A stretch of 64,000 nt of DNA from Saccharomycopsis phalli (GCA_020342235.1 CP073213.1:2086501-2150500), one strand, 5' to 3'. Numbered from the stretch's first letter, positions 20,129-31,800 are shown. Translations and numbers: made by a program. The notes: generated from the letters alone by a model not told the origin.

Positions 20129-21907
20129 TTAAAATTTGTCTGTAACACAGCCATGAGACGCATCATCGACCAATGCTGCGTACTTAGCCAAAGTTCCGCG
20201 GGTGTATCTTGGCTTTGGAGCAACCCAAGATTCTCTTCTCTTTGCCAATTCAGCCTCGCTGACTAACAAGTCGATCTTGTTGTTGTCGGAGTCAATGACG
20301 ATCTCATCACCGTCTTTAACCAAACCAATAGGTCCACCGGTTGCAGCTTCAGGCACAATGTGGCCGATAATAAACCCGTGAGATCCACCAGAGAATCTAC
20401 CGTCGGTCAATAAAGCGACATCCTTACCCAAACCGTAGCCCATCAAAGCCGAGGAAGGCTTCAACATTTCTGGCATTCCTGGACCACCCTTTGGACCCTC
20501 GTAACGGATAATACACACGGTCTTCTCGCCCTTTTTGATCTCGCCGTTTTCCAAGGCCTTGATGAAGGACTCCTCATCGTCAAAGACACGCGACTTACCC
20601 TTGAAGTAAGTACCTTCCTTGCCTGTGATCTTGCCCACAGCTCCGCCTGGAGCCAAAGATCCATACAAGATTTGCAAGTGACCGTTTTTCTTGATTGGGT
20701 CGGAGACCTTGTGAATGATTTGCGGGCTGGCTGGCAATTCTCTTGCGCTGGCGACGTTCTCAGCCAATGTCTTACCGGTGACGGTCAAGGTACTTCCGTC
20801 CAAGAGTCCCTCGCTCAAGAGATACTTCATAACGGCCTGGGTTCCTCCGATCTCGATCAAATCGGCCATGACATACTTACCACTTGGTTTCAAGTCGCCG
20901 AGCAATGGAGTACGGTCGGAGACCTTCTGGAAGTCGTCAAGGGAAAGCTTGACGCCACAGGAGTGGGCAATGGCAATCAAATGAAGCACGGTGTTTGTAG
21001 AACCTCCCGTGGCCACGATGTAGGTGATGGCATTGATGAACGAAGCCCTGGTCATGACATCACGTGGCTTAATGTCCAATTGCATAATGTTCTTGATGGC
21101 CTCACCGACATTGTCGCACTCTGAAGCTTTCTCCTTGCTGACTGCAGGGAATGCAGACGAGTTAGGCAAGGTCATGCCCATGACTTCGGCAGCAGAAGCC
21201 ATGGAGTTGGCCGTGTACATCCCACCGCAAGATCCTGGACCAGGGCACGCGTGCGTGACGACGTCCTTTCTCTCTTCCTCGGAGATTTGGTTGGAGATGT
21301 ATTGTCCGTATGACTGGAATGCGGCCACAAGCTCAATACGCTCGTCCTTGAACTGACCACAGGTTCCATGGCCGGGCAAGATCGTTCCCCCATAGACCAT
21401 AATCAGCGGACGGTTGTGTCTGGCCATGCCAATCAACACACCCGGCATGTTCTTGTCACATGACGGGATGCCTACGTTTGCGTCGTAGTGCTGTGCCATT
21501 ACCAAACTCTCAAATGAGTCAGCAATGATTTCACGTGACTGCAACGAGTAGCGCATACCGGTGGTGCCCATGGAAATACCGTCAGAGACGCCAATGGTGT
21601 TGAACTGCATGGCCTTCAAGTCGGCCTTCTCAATGGACGCCGAACACTTGTTGTTCAACTCGAGCAAGTGCATGTTACAAGGGTTTCCCGACCACCAGCA
21701 CGAGCCCACGCCCACCTGACCTTTTTGGAAGTCCTCCTCCTTGAAACCAGTGGCGTAGAGCATGGCCTGCGAGGCGCCCTGCGACTTTGGTGTCGTGATG
21801 ATCGAAGAATACTTGTTGTACTTCTTCTGTACAGCTCTACTTGTGCTGAATTGACGCTTGACGGAATATCTCAACATCTTGCCCAGAGTCCAGCTGAAAA
21901 TTCCCAT
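20129..21907 (-). CDS. ILV3: Dihydroxy-acid dehydratase, mitochondrial
   Basis: A 592-residue IlvD/Edd family enzyme for the third step of valine/isoleucine synthesis; it dehydrates 2,3-dihydroxy acids to 2-keto acids using an iron-sulphur cluster. Cluster and active-site motifs are present: [40 protein letters not shown], and [14 protein letters not shown] near the C-terminus. The N-terminus ([16 protein letters not shown]) is a basic, serine-rich mitochondrial presequence like that of S. cerevisiae Ilv3. I give the ATG at 21907; the ATG at 21877, with a better A at -3, is an equally good start and leaves a standard presequence. The frame beyond 21907 has no ATG. Confidence 0.95.
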   Translation of the reverse strand: MGIFSWTLGKMLRYSVKRQFSTSRAVQKKYNKYSSIITTPKSQGASQAMLYATGFKEEDFQKGQVGVGSCWWSGNPCNMHLLELNNKCSASIEKADLKAMQFNTIGVSDGISMGTTGMRYSLQSREIIADSFESLVMAQHYDANVGIPSCDKNMPGVLIGMARHNRPLIMVYGGTILPGHGTCGQFKDERIELVAAFQSYGQYISNQISEEERKDVVTHACPGPGSCGGMYTANSMASAAEVMGMTLPNSSAFPAVSKEKASECDNVGEAIKNIMQLDIKPRDVMTRASFINAITYIVATGGSTNTVLHLIAIAHSCGVKLSLDDFQKVSDRTPLLGDLKPSGKYVMADLIEIGGTQAVMKYLLSEGLLDGSTLTVTGKTLAENVASARELPASPQIIHKVSDPIKKNGHLQILYGSLAPGGAVGKITGKEGTYFKGKSRVFDDEESFIKALENGEIKKGEKTVCIIRYEGPKGGPGMPEMLKPSSALMGYGLGKDVALLTDGRFSGGSHGFIIGHIVPEAATGGPIGLVKDGDEIVIDSDNNKIDLLVSEAELAKRRESWVAPKPRYTRGTLAKYAALVDDASHGCVTDKF

Positions 21908-22093
21908 TAAAACATGCGGCCGGGTTACACGCGCACTGCCAATGGGAGTGGCGCAGAAGGTAAGCAGTTGCTTGGTTACCAATGCGGTATAAAAGGCATC
22001 GACACACTATAGTTTGTGAAACGGCCGAGGCGCAGTCGGGATATCGTACCGACGGATGTTAGTTTGATTGTGTAGTACCGACGGATATCTAGT

Positions 22094-22186
22094 TCAATTG
22101 TATATTCAGTTGATTGTATATTCAGTTATTGTATATTCAGTTGATTGTATACTCAGTTGATTGTATATTCAGTCAATTGTATGTTC
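22094..22186. repeat. Tandem repeat, about 16 bp unit, ILV3 upstream
   Basis: Roughly six imperfect copies of TTGATTGTATATTCAG. A separate pair of GTACCGACGGAT motifs precedes it, and three copies of a GACTTCATTGTC-like 14-mer follow at about 22288-22330. It lies 190-280 bp upstream of the ILV3 start, so it may modulate that promoter or simply be slippage-prone DNA. Confidence 0.75.
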
Positions 22187-22590
22187 TACTTTCTCTAGTA
22201 ATTCTCATATCAGACGCCTGATATTGAATCAGGTACATGCCTCTTGCTTACAAATTCTATAATGTAATAAAAAGAGAATTTTCACTTCTCGACTTCATTG
22301 TCCTGACTTCATTGTCCCGACTTTATTGTCTCATAGCTTATTCCTGATCCATGCTTTTGGCATAGGTATTGGCCTAACCAAGCCCATTTCCCCCACACAA
22401 CAGCACTGTCTTTCCCATAACCCCTTCTTGTTCCTATTACAACTTCTCCTCGTCTTTGTTGCCTGTTTTCTGGTCTAATATCCCGTCACAAAGTCAATGT
22501 CCTAGCCATGTCCATTTCCTTTCTACAGCAAGTCTCCTATTCCAAGTATAGCCAGACTACTTGAACAGTTGTGTGAATATATTTACCAGA

Positions 22591-22755
22591 TCATATTTTA
22601 CCAGCTTATATTTTACCAGCTTATATTTTACCAGCTTATATTTTACCAGCTTATATTTTACCAGCTTATATTTTACCAGCTTATATTTTACCAGCTTATA
22701 TTTTACCAGCTCATATTTTAACAGCTCATATTTTAACAGCTCATATCTTAGCTAC
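22591..22755. repeat. 15-bp tandem repeat between ILV3 and the copper ATPase
   Basis: Eight near-identical copies of TTATATTTTACCAGC (22591-22710), then two with AACAGC (22711-22740), then a decaying partial copy. The unit is divisible by three, so the plus strand stays open through the array as a YFTSL repeat, but no start or flanking coding signal supports a gene. It is 95 bp downstream of the ATPase stop codon. Confidence 0.9.
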
Positions 22756-22848
22756 CATATTACATATATCTACAACTGGACTGCGGTAAAACATACCATA
22801 CTACACCAACTATAACCAATCATATTTTGCTTTACTTAACTTGCAAAC

Positions 22849-25800
22849 TCACTTAAACTGGCGAACCTCCTTTGGTAATTTGAAAAAGTTCAACGCCAAG
22901 CTACTCAACACCACACTAAGCGAACTCAAGGCCATGGCAGCACTAGCCCAGATTGGTGACAAACGGAACTGGTGGGCAGGAAAAGCCACTCCTGCTGCAA
23001 TGGGAATGCCCACGGAATTGTAGACAATTGCCCAGAGAAAGTTAAACTTGACACGGCTGTTGACCTTGTTGGCGATCTTGAGCATGGTGAGAATCGACCC
23101 CAAGGCATATGGCTTGTCCAATAGAATAAAGTCCGCAGACGTAGACGCAAGCTCCGACCCTGAGGCCAAGGCAATGCCAATATCTGCTTCTGCCAATGCC
23201 GGAGCGTCGTTGATACCATCTCCCACCATTGCAACAACCAGCTCCACGCCCAGATCCGCGGATTTCGCCTTTCTGATCTTGCCAATCATCTGGAGTTTCT
23301 CGTCGGGAAGAACATCAGCGACCACATGGTCCTCTGGAATGCCAACCTCATTGGCTATAGCCTTGGCTGTAAGCTCGTTGTCGCCAGATATCATCCAGGT
23401 GTCGATTCCGCGGGCATTCAAGCTCCGGATCACCGTGCTAGCCTCCGGTCGGATCTCATCTCTGATGGTGAAGAAAAAAAACGGAACCATCTTGTCGCCG
23501 ACTCGCTCGCCAAAAATAGCAATAGACTTGCCCTGGGTCTTCCACATGTGCAACTTCTCCAGATGCTCGTGCGACAACGCCTCGGAATCGTACATGCCAA
23601 GCAACTTGTCGTTGCCAATCACATAAAACTTGTCTCCCACAGTTCCAGTGACTCCTTTGCCGATGATATCCTGAGCATCCACATCAATGCTCCGCAACTC
23701 AATATCCCTTTCCTTGCAGTACCCCTCAATGTGCTTCTTGATCCCTTTGGACAATGGATGGTTCGACGCCGACTCAAGCTCGTATGCCACCGCTAGGTGC
23801 GCCTCAATGTCACCAGACTCGCTCACAAAGTCAATAACCTTTGGACTCTCGCCCTTGGTCAATGTCCCTGTCTTGTCAAAGCACATGATACTGATCTTCG
23901 ATGCCTGCTGGAAACTCCAGCCATTGCTTCCCCGCGACAAAATCCCGTTTTTGGCTGCCAAGGTGCTACCCACAAACATCGCAGTAGGAGCAGCAAGACC
24001 AATTCCACAAGGACATGCCATTACAAAAACAGCAATGGCAAACTCCAAGCTCCAGTAGGCCCATCCTCCTTGGCTATTATCTAAGTACGACTCAGGAAGA
24101 ACCCCGCTGTAGCAAATCGCCAACCAAATGACCCAGGTCAACACTGCCAACAACGTGATCACTGGCACAAAATACCCAGTGATGGTGTCAATATACGCCT
24201 CGATCTGCGAGTCGCTCGCCTTGGAGATCTGCCCGTCTCGCACACTGGTCACAATGTGATCAAACACAGAGTCACCATAGATTGTAGCCACGCGACAAAT
24301 AACCGTTTTCGAGCCAACATTGACTGTCCCTGTGAAAATCTCGTCGCCAACGTCCCGGGAAATTGGCACCGACTCACCAGTTAACGAACTCTCGTCAAAC
24401 TGCGAGGTTCCTTCCATGACAACACCATCAAGAGGCGGGGTTTCTCCCGGATAAACCCGCACAAGATCGCCGACCTCAAGCAACTGGATATCAACCGACA
24501 GCTCTCTGCCGTTCTCAATCAAATGCGCATCGTTGACTCTTAAGCCATGCCCACTGATGATCGATTCATTGGACTTGAGCCGCGAGTAGCTTTCCAAAAA
24601 CTTGCCAAGCACAATGAAGAACGTGAGAAACACCACCGAGTCGAAATAAGTCATGGTATCTCCCACCATTACCCCGTTTGACAGTTCCATCTTGTGTTTG
24701 TTCAAGCCGGCGATAACCAACTCGGCAAGAGACGCAAAATATGAAACAGAGGTACCGAGTGACACCAATAAATTCATGCTACCAAATTTCAACAATCTGT
24801 CCTTGGTACTGCGGTACTTCCACAAGGACTTGATCTCGATAAGCGAGTTCTTGTGGAAGTGCGAGTCGACAAGGAAAAAGACCGGGGTAGCAAGCCACAA
24901 AAGAATCCAGTCCAAGCGAGAAATCTGCCCGGAGATGATTGGAGTGCGGCTCCAGATTTTGAATGGGTCTGAATTTTTGAGAAACGACGTTGGTACAATG
25001 CCAAAGATAAATGTAGGAATGGCAAAGATAAACGTGATTGCCAACTTCACAAGATACGACTGCATATCCTTTTTCGCACCGAGAATCAAAGTCTCATTGA
25101 ACGACCTTGGCTTGACAATCTCCACGTCAAATGAGGAATTCATCGCCTTGACATCAGCAATAATGCTCCGTATTGTGACATTATGATCCAAATCGGGAGT
25201 ATAGGTGACGTTCAAGGTGCTGTTTTCCACGCCAAATGGCTCACTGCCACTGCTTTCAAACTTTGCATTTGTCATCTTGTTCAAATGGTTGGTGATTCTC
25301 GAGGGACACTCGTCGCAAAACATACCCTTGATGTTGATAATAACAGTACGAGACAGATCAACATGGACGTCGCTGAGATCCTGCACATTCATAATGGTGA
25401 AATCATAGCCACAGTCTTCAACGGTGGTCTTCAAGACGTCCAAGTCCTTTTTAGTAAGCACAAACTTCCCTGTCCGGGCCATCAAGTCAACTTTTGTTTC
25501 CTCGACAAAGTCCAATTCCCCAGTAACAGTTTCAATGGCATTGGTACAACTGGAACATGTCATTCCCTCAATCAAGCCAGTAACCAAGTACTTGGTACCG
25601 ACATCACTGCTAGTAATCGCGGAAACGTCGACTAACGAACACTCGTAGCCAAGATCATCGACAGTTTCAATGACAGAATCAACCAACAGTTTCAGCGGCA
25701 AAATAACAGTAGCATATCCGCTAACAAAGTCAACGTTGACCGGTTTCTCCGCTAAAAACGCTTGGTCCTCCAAAGTGATGTCACGTGACCACACAGCGAT

Positions 25801-26322
25801 TTGGCGCATCAATGTGTCGGAAATTGTACCGACACACGACTTACATGTCATTCCACCGACGCGGAAAACCGCCTTGTATCGGGTAGGAGACGATAGAACG
25901 ATCTCCGGCTTATCACCCACCAAGGTATCTTCAGATCCCGTGGCTTGGCATGCTTTGCAATACTTCAAGTGGTTCTTGCGACCGGATTCACGCAGTTTAA
26001 ACCATGAAAACAACGAGCTGACCATCGAGGTTCCATGGTCGCTTGCAGATTCGTCCCTGACTCTAAGTCCCAGTTTCTCAATCAACTTGACGATTCTCCG
26101 GCGCTGTGCAGCACTGTACTTGTCTCCGCTGACAGTAACGGTATCGTTTTCGAGCTTAAAGCTGGTGGAGCGAAACGCAGCAGGCAAGACTTGGCGCAAA
26201 TAGTCGCGGCATGTGCCGCAGTGAATGTTCAAGATTTCCAAGGAGTACTCAAACATCGATATAGACCATTTTTGCAGCCATGGGGTGAATATATAGTCTT
26301 GCGCGGTTTTTGCGGCCTGCAT
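22849..26322 (-). CDS. CRP1: Copper-transporting P1B-type ATPase (Crp1/Ccc2 family)
   Basis: A 1,157-residue heavy-metal P-type ATPase. Four N-terminal heavy-metal (HMA) modules are visible: a degenerate one (IHCGTC, near residue 35), two canonical (GMTCKSC near 157, GMTCSSC near 254), and one variant (GMFCDEC near 335). Then come the transmembrane domain with the CPC ion motif (ACPCGIGLAAP), the TGESVP actuator loop, the DKTGTLTKGE phosphorylation site, ASNHPLSKGI (HP motif) and GDGINDAPALA. The four-module layout and length resemble C. albicans Crp1, a copper/silver efflux pump, more than the shorter Golgi pump Ccc2, but either is possible. An alternative start at 26256 (MFEYSLEI) begins just before the first module. 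It is divergent from MED20 with about 120 bp between. Confidence 0.85.
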   Translation of the reverse strand: MQAAKTAQDYIFTPWLQKWSISMFEYSLEILNIHCGTCRDYLRQVLPAAFRSTSFKLENDTVTVSGDKYSAAQRRRIVKLIEKLGLRVRDESASDHGTSMVSSLFSWFKLRESGRKNHLKYCKACQATGSEDTLVGDKPEIVLSSPTRYKAVFRVGGMTCKSCVGTISDTLMRQIAVWSRDITLEDQAFLAEKPVNVDFVSGYATVILPLKLLVDSVIETVDDLGYECSLVDVSAITSSDVGTKYLVTGLIEGMTCSSCTNAIETVTGELDFVEETKVDLMARTGKFVLTKKDLDVLKTTVEDCGYDFTIMNVQDLSDVHVDLSRTVIINIKGMFCDECPSRITNHLNKMTNAKFESSGSEPFGVENSTLNVTYTPDLDHNVTIRSIIADVKAMNSSFDVEIVKPRSFNETLILGAKKDMQSYLVKLAITFIFAIPTFIFGIVPTSFLKNSDPFKIWSRTPIISGQISRLDWILLWLATPVFFLVDSHFHKNSLIEIKSLWKYRSTKDRLLKFGSMNLLVSLGTSVSYFASLAELVIAGLNKHKMELSNGVMVGDTMTYFDSVVFLTFFIVLGKFLESYSRLKSNESIISGHGLRVNDAHLIENGRELSVDIQLLEVGDLVRVYPGETPPLDGVVMEGTSQFDESSLTGESVPISRDVGDEIFTGTVNVGSKTVICRVATIYGDSVFDHIVTSVRDGQISKASDSQIEAYIDTITGYFVPVITLLAVLTWVIWLAICYSGVLPESYLDNSQGGWAYWSLEFAIAVFVMACPCGIGLAAPTAMFVGSTLAAKNGILSRGSNGWSFQQASKISIMCFDKTGTLTKGESPKVIDFVSESGDIEAHLAVAYELESASNHPLSKGIKKHIEGYCKERDIELRSIDVDAQDIIGKGVTGTVGDKFYVIGNDKLLGMYDSEALSHEHLEKLHMWKTQGKSIAIFGERVGDKMVPFFFFTIRDEIRPEASTVIRSLNARGIDTWMISGDNELTAKAIANEVGIPEDHVVADVLPDEKLQMIGKIRKAKSADLGVELVVAMVGDGINDAPALAEADIGIALASGSELASTSADFILLDKPYALGSILTMLKIANKVNSRVKFNFLWAIVYNSVGIPIAAGVAFPAHQFRLSPIWASAAMALSSLSVVLSSLALNFFKLPKEVRQFK

Positions 26323-26440
26323 GAGCACATTTCGCTGCTTTTTCGTGTGGTCACAAGCCCTGATGCAATAAAGTCGGAATGGAGCGTATGGTCATGGGCC
26401 CTGGCACAATAAAGTCGGGCTGGGAGAATGTTAAAGTGTC

Positions 26441-27116
26441 ATGACGACAGCGTGAGTCGGATAATGTTTTGGAACGGATTACTAATTGTAGAGTACTATT
26501 TGTACAGAGCACGGCATTGAATGGGATTTCGTCGTTCCACGACCAGATATCCAATGAGATTCCAAAGATACTTGACCCATGGACATTTGACATAAAAATA
26601 TACCGGCTTAATCCGTTAATTCAGAAATTGCTTGGGGGTAATAGTGCCAGCGATATTTTGTACACCATGAACTTGTCCTACGAGCCGCACAACTCGGTGT
26701 CGATAATCGGTAAGCAATGCACGATTTTCAGCACCAAGGGCAACACAAATCTCGTAAACAGCGGCAGCTCCAGCGGATTTTGTGATGGGATTGACCAGAT
26801 TCTCCAAAACAAGCTCAATAGCACGTGGGTGTTGAAGCAGAGTCTCCGGGGCGAGGGTGGGAATTCGTACGAGTTGGAGAACGAAGACGGAGAGCTGTTT
26901 ATAGTGAGGTCAGCCAACTGTCTTTTGCATGGGGGGTTCAAGGGCATTGTCATTGAAGTCACGTACAAGGGCGAAGAAAACGGAGAGGCGAAGATCACGG
27001 AGTTGATTCAGAAGTTGCAGTTTCCAAAGGGGAAATTGAGCTTTGCCAAGCTCGATAGTCCTGGCAGCTACTTGGGGGACTTGGTTTATCAGTATACACA
27101 GGCACTAAGGTTTTAG
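26441..27116 (+). CDS. SRB2: Mediator complex subunit 20 (spliced; join 26441-26451, 26492-27116)
   Basis: After splicing, a 211-residue Med20/Srb2 homologue. Exon 1 gives M-T-T-A and exon 2 continues VLFVQSTALNG, which aligns with the S. cerevisiae Srb2 start (SAVIFVERAT). Further family matches: DPWTFDIKIYRLNP, SSSGFCDGIDQILQNKL, TWVLKQSLRGEGG, GFKGIVIEV, and the final DLVYQYTQALRF. Med20 pairs with Med18 in the Mediator head. Without splicing no upstream ATG gives this N-terminus, since the unspliced frame opens at a TTG inside the intron. It shares a short divergent promoter with the copper ATPase gene and is convergent with the hexose transporter. Confidence 0.9.
26452..26491 (+). other. 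SRB2: 40-nt intron in MED20
   Basis: Donor GTGAGT at 26452, branch-like TACTAAT at 26480-26486, acceptor TGTAG ending at 26491. The distance from branch sequence to acceptor is only five bases. Removal joins codon phase 2 to restore the conserved N-terminus. The intron is short and also carries a non-canonical branch base (T for the final C). Confidence 0.8.
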
Positions 27117-27191
27117 ATCGAGATTACGTATAATATTTTAAAGTATGTGCATTAGGTACATCAATGTAAGTATAAATGGGAATGAAAATTT

Positions 27192-28829
27192 TTAAACCTC
27201 CTGGATGCTTTCAGCAGGAGAAGTCTTAATGTCGTCAGAGTTTGTTGCTGGTGGGACCCACTTGGAACTGTTCCACGCATTCACAGACTTGTCAGCATAT
27301 AAAATGTCAACCTGTTCCAAGGTCAAGCCCTTAGTCTCGTAAATGAAAAAGTATGCATAGAAGATCGAAAAGGTCAAGCAGCCAGTGAAGATCCAGCCAA
27401 AGTTGTAGTGGATCTTGTTGGTGATAAATGGCGTAAAGAAACTAATCAAAAAGTTCGAAGTAAAGTTGGCCAACATACCGACAGAGGACGCCTTTGATCT
27501 GATTCTAATTGGGAACGACTCGGCAAGAATAACCCAACAAACGGCACCCCAAGAGGCAGCAAACGATGCAATGAACATACAGGTCAAGAAGATCATGGCG
27601 TTACCAACTGGCTTCGAGGATGGTTGACTTCTTCCATTTGGAAAGAGGGCAACGACACCGAGAATAGTGTAGATAAACAAGGCAACGGCACCAACAATAG
27701 ATCCAGCAATCAAGGTGGTTCTTCTTCCAAACTTGTCAACCAAGTAGAGAGACAATCCAGTAAAGACCAAGTTGATGACACCCAAGATGATACTAGTCAT
27801 GTAAGAGTCTTCCAAACCAACAGACTTGAAGATGGTAGTACCGTAGTAGAAGAAGAAGTTAATACCAGTAAACTGCTGGAGAGCCATGACCATGAATCCC
27901 ATAAACACTCTTTGGAAAATCTTTGGCTTACCGGTGATGAGCTCTTTCCAGGTAGCAGTTCCAGCTGCTTTGACCAACAAAAAGGCCTCCTCGATTTGCT
28001 TGAACTCATTTTCAACAAAGGCAGAGGAGACTGGGACCTTGTTGATGTAGGCAATGTTCTTTTTGGCTTCCTCGTTCTTCCCTTTTTCAATAAGATATCT
28101 TGGAGATTCTGGCACAATCGCGACAACCAAGGCAGTGAGGATCAAACCAAAGGCAAAGTTAAGACCCATTGGAATACGCCATTGGGAAGAGTCGTTCTCG
28201 GAGTTGTGGTGCTTGGTAGCAAAAGTGACACAGTATCCCAAGAAAATAGCCAAGGTGATACACAACTGGAAAGAAGACACAAGAGCACCTCTGTATTTAG
28301 CTGGAGCAAGCTCACCACCAAACATTGGCACAACAGTAGCAACAGCACCAGCAGACATACCAGTGATGATTCTTCCAATAAACATTTGGTACCATTTTCC
28401 TTTTCTTGAGGTGATTTGAACCAAGTATCCAATAATGTAAAGTGCAAGATAGAAAAGCAAAGCTGGCTTTCTTCCTCGGGTACTAGCAATGTTAGCCAAA
28501 AGAAGTCCGCCAATGGCAGCACCAACAGAGTAAATAGCGACAATCAATGAAGTTCTCACGGTAGAAAGGTAGTACTCTCCATGGCTGTTGAGCTGACCAA
28601 AACGTTCAATATAGTCTTTGAAGTTGGTGAAACCAGCAATAGTACCGGTATCAAAACCAAAGGTGAAACCAACAAAAGTGACAGAAAACACAATCAAAGT
28701 TGCAAAGAAGAGCGATGGCTTCGTGTTGTAGTCACCCAACGAGTTGAGTACAACTTGATCAGGCGAGGGATCGGCTCGAAGCTGCTGTGTCTTTTGCTCC
28801 TCGTCCTTTGTAGATTCTAAGTCAGACAT
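27192..28829 (-). CDS. Hexose transporter (sugar porter, MFS)
   Basis: A 545-residue, 12-TM sugar porter. Signature motifs: GFDTGTIAGF in TM1, RGRKPALLF after TM2, GELAPAKYRGALVSSFQL, PESPRYLIEKGKNEEAK in the central loop, QQFTGINFFFYYGTTIF in TM7, DKFGRRTTL, and LAESFPIRIRSKA, ending with FIYETKGLTLEQVD. These fit yeast Hxt/Hgt proton-coupled or facilitative hexose carriers at the plasma membrane. Codon use is biased to TTG/GCC-type codons, suggesting strong expression. The substrate cannot be told. Regulation is probably by carbon source; the upstream region has GC-rich CCCCGGGG-type blocks near 29211 that resemble Mig1 sites. Confidence 0.93.
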   Translation of the reverse strand: MSDLESTKDEEQKTQQLRADPSPDQVVLNSLGDYNTKPSLFFATLIVFSVTFVGFTFGFDTGTIAGFTNFKDYIERFGQLNSHGEYYLSTVRTSLIVAIYSVGAAIGGLLLANIASTRGRKPALLFYLALYIIGYLVQITSRKGKWYQMFIGRIITGMSAGAVATVVPMFGGELAPAKYRGALVSSFQLCITLAIFLGYCVTFATKHHNSENDSSQWRIPMGLNFAFGLILTALVVAIVPESPRYLIEKGKNEEAKKNIAYINKVPVSSAFVENEFKQIEEAFLLVKAAGTATWKELITGKPKIFQRVFMGFMVMALQQFTGINFFFYYGTTIFKSVGLEDSYMTSIILGVINLVFTGLSLYLVDKFGRRTTLIAGSIVGAVALFIYTILGVVALFPNGRSQPSSKPVGNAMIFLTCMFIASFAASWGAVCWVILAESFPIRIRSKASSVGMLANFTSNFLISFFTPFITNKIHYNFGWIFTGCLTFSIFYAYFFIYETKGLTLEQVDILYADKSVNAWNSSKWVPPATNSDDIKTSPAESIQEV

Positions 28830-31800
28830 GTGTATAAATAAATGTGATGATTAAGATAATGAAAAAACTATCAGCGAGTGTGAAATATTTATACCAAAAG
28901 TGAATCCTTTGTAATGTGGAAAACGCATAAAAAGAAAGTATTTCAGGGTCACTTCGGAACATCTCGCGACAGAAAAATCTTTGCGTTAGTGCGTCATGGT
29001 ACCGATGATTATCGACAATAAAGGAGAATCATGCACTTCAATGTCGTTCTCAGCAAGGTTTTTCCGGAAAAACCCATGTTCCTCCTACCTGACCTAAACA
29101 CTCACCAGACGCTCAGAATTTATTCCATTATACCACCGGGGATTCCCGTACAACCCACTGCCGCTGGTTTTATGGTAAAAATTGTCTTGCATTTTAGTAG
29201 CCTGACCCCGGGGTTATCCTGGCCGAAATTTACCAATTTGGACAATAAATTGGCCAAGGTCTACGGGTACATTTCCTAAAAAGAAAACCTATCCGCACCA
29301 CCTACTGTTCCCCAGTTCTTTATTATTCTGGGGCAGCAGATGAAGCTGGGGGCAACTCTGGAGTATCAAACTATAATATTAGCCGATGGCGTATAGATTA
29401 CATCCCTGTACGCACACAATTACTTGTAGCATTGGGCTATATGAAAATTCTCTCACGGGTAAAATTTAAAAATTTTTCAACCGGAGGGCGAAAAGACAAA
29501 AAACACTCCTTCAAAATAAAACCCCATTAAACATCCTCGCTACGGGCCACCCATTTCTCTATTTCAGTACGCAGAATACGCTAACTAAATTCCCGGGGAT
29601 TTTAGCCATCTTTTTTCCTCCAACAGTCGTACAGACTTACTTAATCATGCAGCACACAACCCGAGTTGTATCACTTTCCTGATACTCACTGGTTTCCATT
29701 GTCTGACGTTTTGCTGGACTCGGATCATTCAGAATGGCTCGGTTATAATATCCACATTAATATTCACCGGCAAAAGGAAGTTCCAAACCTACACTTCACC
29801 TTTCTTTTGCTCCCACTCAGCTACATTGCTATCTGCGATCGTGATACGTCCGAATTTGAGTTTCTTGGCTTTACTAAACCTGAGACTTTAACCTCCCATG
29901 CTTGGCATTACTTATTTATAGATTAAATATCACAACCGCTATTTGCGGCTTACTATGATTAGTACCAGCAAATACGGAGAAAGGAAAACAGGGCAGCATA
30001 ATTCCTAACCATTACATGCGAAGAGAACGGAAAAACATAAATGTAAATCTCGGAAAAAATTTTTTGAGACATTTTATGATGCAGCAATGACCTATTCTTT
30101 CCTTTAACGTATGCGCGAGTCACGTGCACGGGCAGATTAATAATGAAAAAATTATTTGAGGTCCGTTGCTTTCCCAACAAGAGATGAATTTTTCACCCGA
30201 ATCACAATTGACCGAACCGCATATGGGGCTTTGATTATTAGGTTGGTCTCCATATGCTTAGATAATATCGAGGTCTGTTACCAAGAGTACGAAATTAAAA
30301 GCGTTAAAAAGAAACAATGGGAGCACCATACTACATTGTATCAGGTCATTCATGCTGTAAAAATTATGAAGAGAGAAGGCCTCATTAGGAAGTTCCATCA
30401 TGCCATGGGAAACTTGGTCCCCCTGTAGTACAACAAATTGCCTGCTTACCTTTGTTACACATGATTACCCATTATCCTCTTGCATGCTCTTAAGAAGAAG
30501 CATTGCGCTTTGTTGCTGTTGCTGTTGAACTAGACTTGTATTTAACAGTAAATAGTAACTCGCAGCACTTGTATGGTGATGGTCATGAGCCATTGAATAC
30601 GCAGTGGGGAAGGATGACATTGATTGATTTGTTTGATGTACCATTTCCAAGTTAACCTCGAGTAGACAAATCACATTGTGATTCAGAATCCAAGGTCTTT
30701 CATGATGATTGGCAAACCAAAAACATTATGTGAGAATCCTAATGACCATATTCCCTCAAGAATCAATCAAATACAGTGTGTACAATCATCGATGCAGCTT
30801 TGTATATTAATCTAGATTAGCATACATCACTTTAAAGCCTCAAGGGCAGCTGTTGTGTAGACATCCCGTCAAAAATGGAAGAATTTGTGATTCGTGTAAA
30901 GTGACTAATTGATGCTACAAATCACACTGCCGAAATATTGTCTCACACTCTAAACAAGTCTTGAGTATGGACGCTGATTGTAGAGAGTAAACAAGTTCCG
31001 TGTCTGAGTATTTGTGCCAAATTTACACTTGGGTTGTATTATTTCTCAAGTCTCCAGCTGTTTATTCATTACCAGGAAGGATAATAATAGTTGTGTGCTA
31101 TGGCTATAATAGGCATCACCAGACATTAAAAAAAGCGTGAAAACTTTATTAGTTTACTGGGATCCACAGAGCAATCATCATGGTATTGGAATCAGTCAAT
31201 CACGGTATTGGAATAATTTAATCATGATGTTTGAGTCATTCAATCATGATGTTTGAATCATTCAATCATGATGTTTGAATCATTCAATGACGGTATTGGA
31301 ATCGTTGTGAGTGTATAATCAATTTTCCCAAAGCAGCCAGCCAGTAAAGATGTGATCCGTGCGGATTTTACGTTTAGCCGTGTACAAAGACATGACAATC
31401 AATTGAAGGCGATATCGGCAAAGATAAAGTCGAGAATGCTTCGGATCATATCCTAGCATACTGCTTCCATTATGGCAATCGGCTGGATTTGTATTTGCCC
31501 ATTTTAGTTTACCAAGGTGCGTGGATTCCATTGGAATGTTTAAAAGTGTTGGAATGACCGGATATACATGCTCCAACACGGACTTACGGAGCTATAATTA
31601 AAATCTATGTACGTTTGCCTAAGTTGAAATTTGTCTTGCTGATAGGCTCAAACACCAATATGTTCTCCACTTGAAGAGACAAAAAATAATCAATCATTCA
31701 GTTCCAAGCGACAGCAAAGTTGATGGGTGTACTTCACTTATCAAGTCACAGTTTACATCAATTTTCCTGCAACCAGATTAAAAACGGTAGCTCTATAATT

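Noticed and set aside
22561-22815. A YFTSL-repeat protein encoded by the 15-bp array.
   Set aside because: The open frame results from a repeat unit divisible by three; there is no ATG at the start or non-repeat coding sequence.
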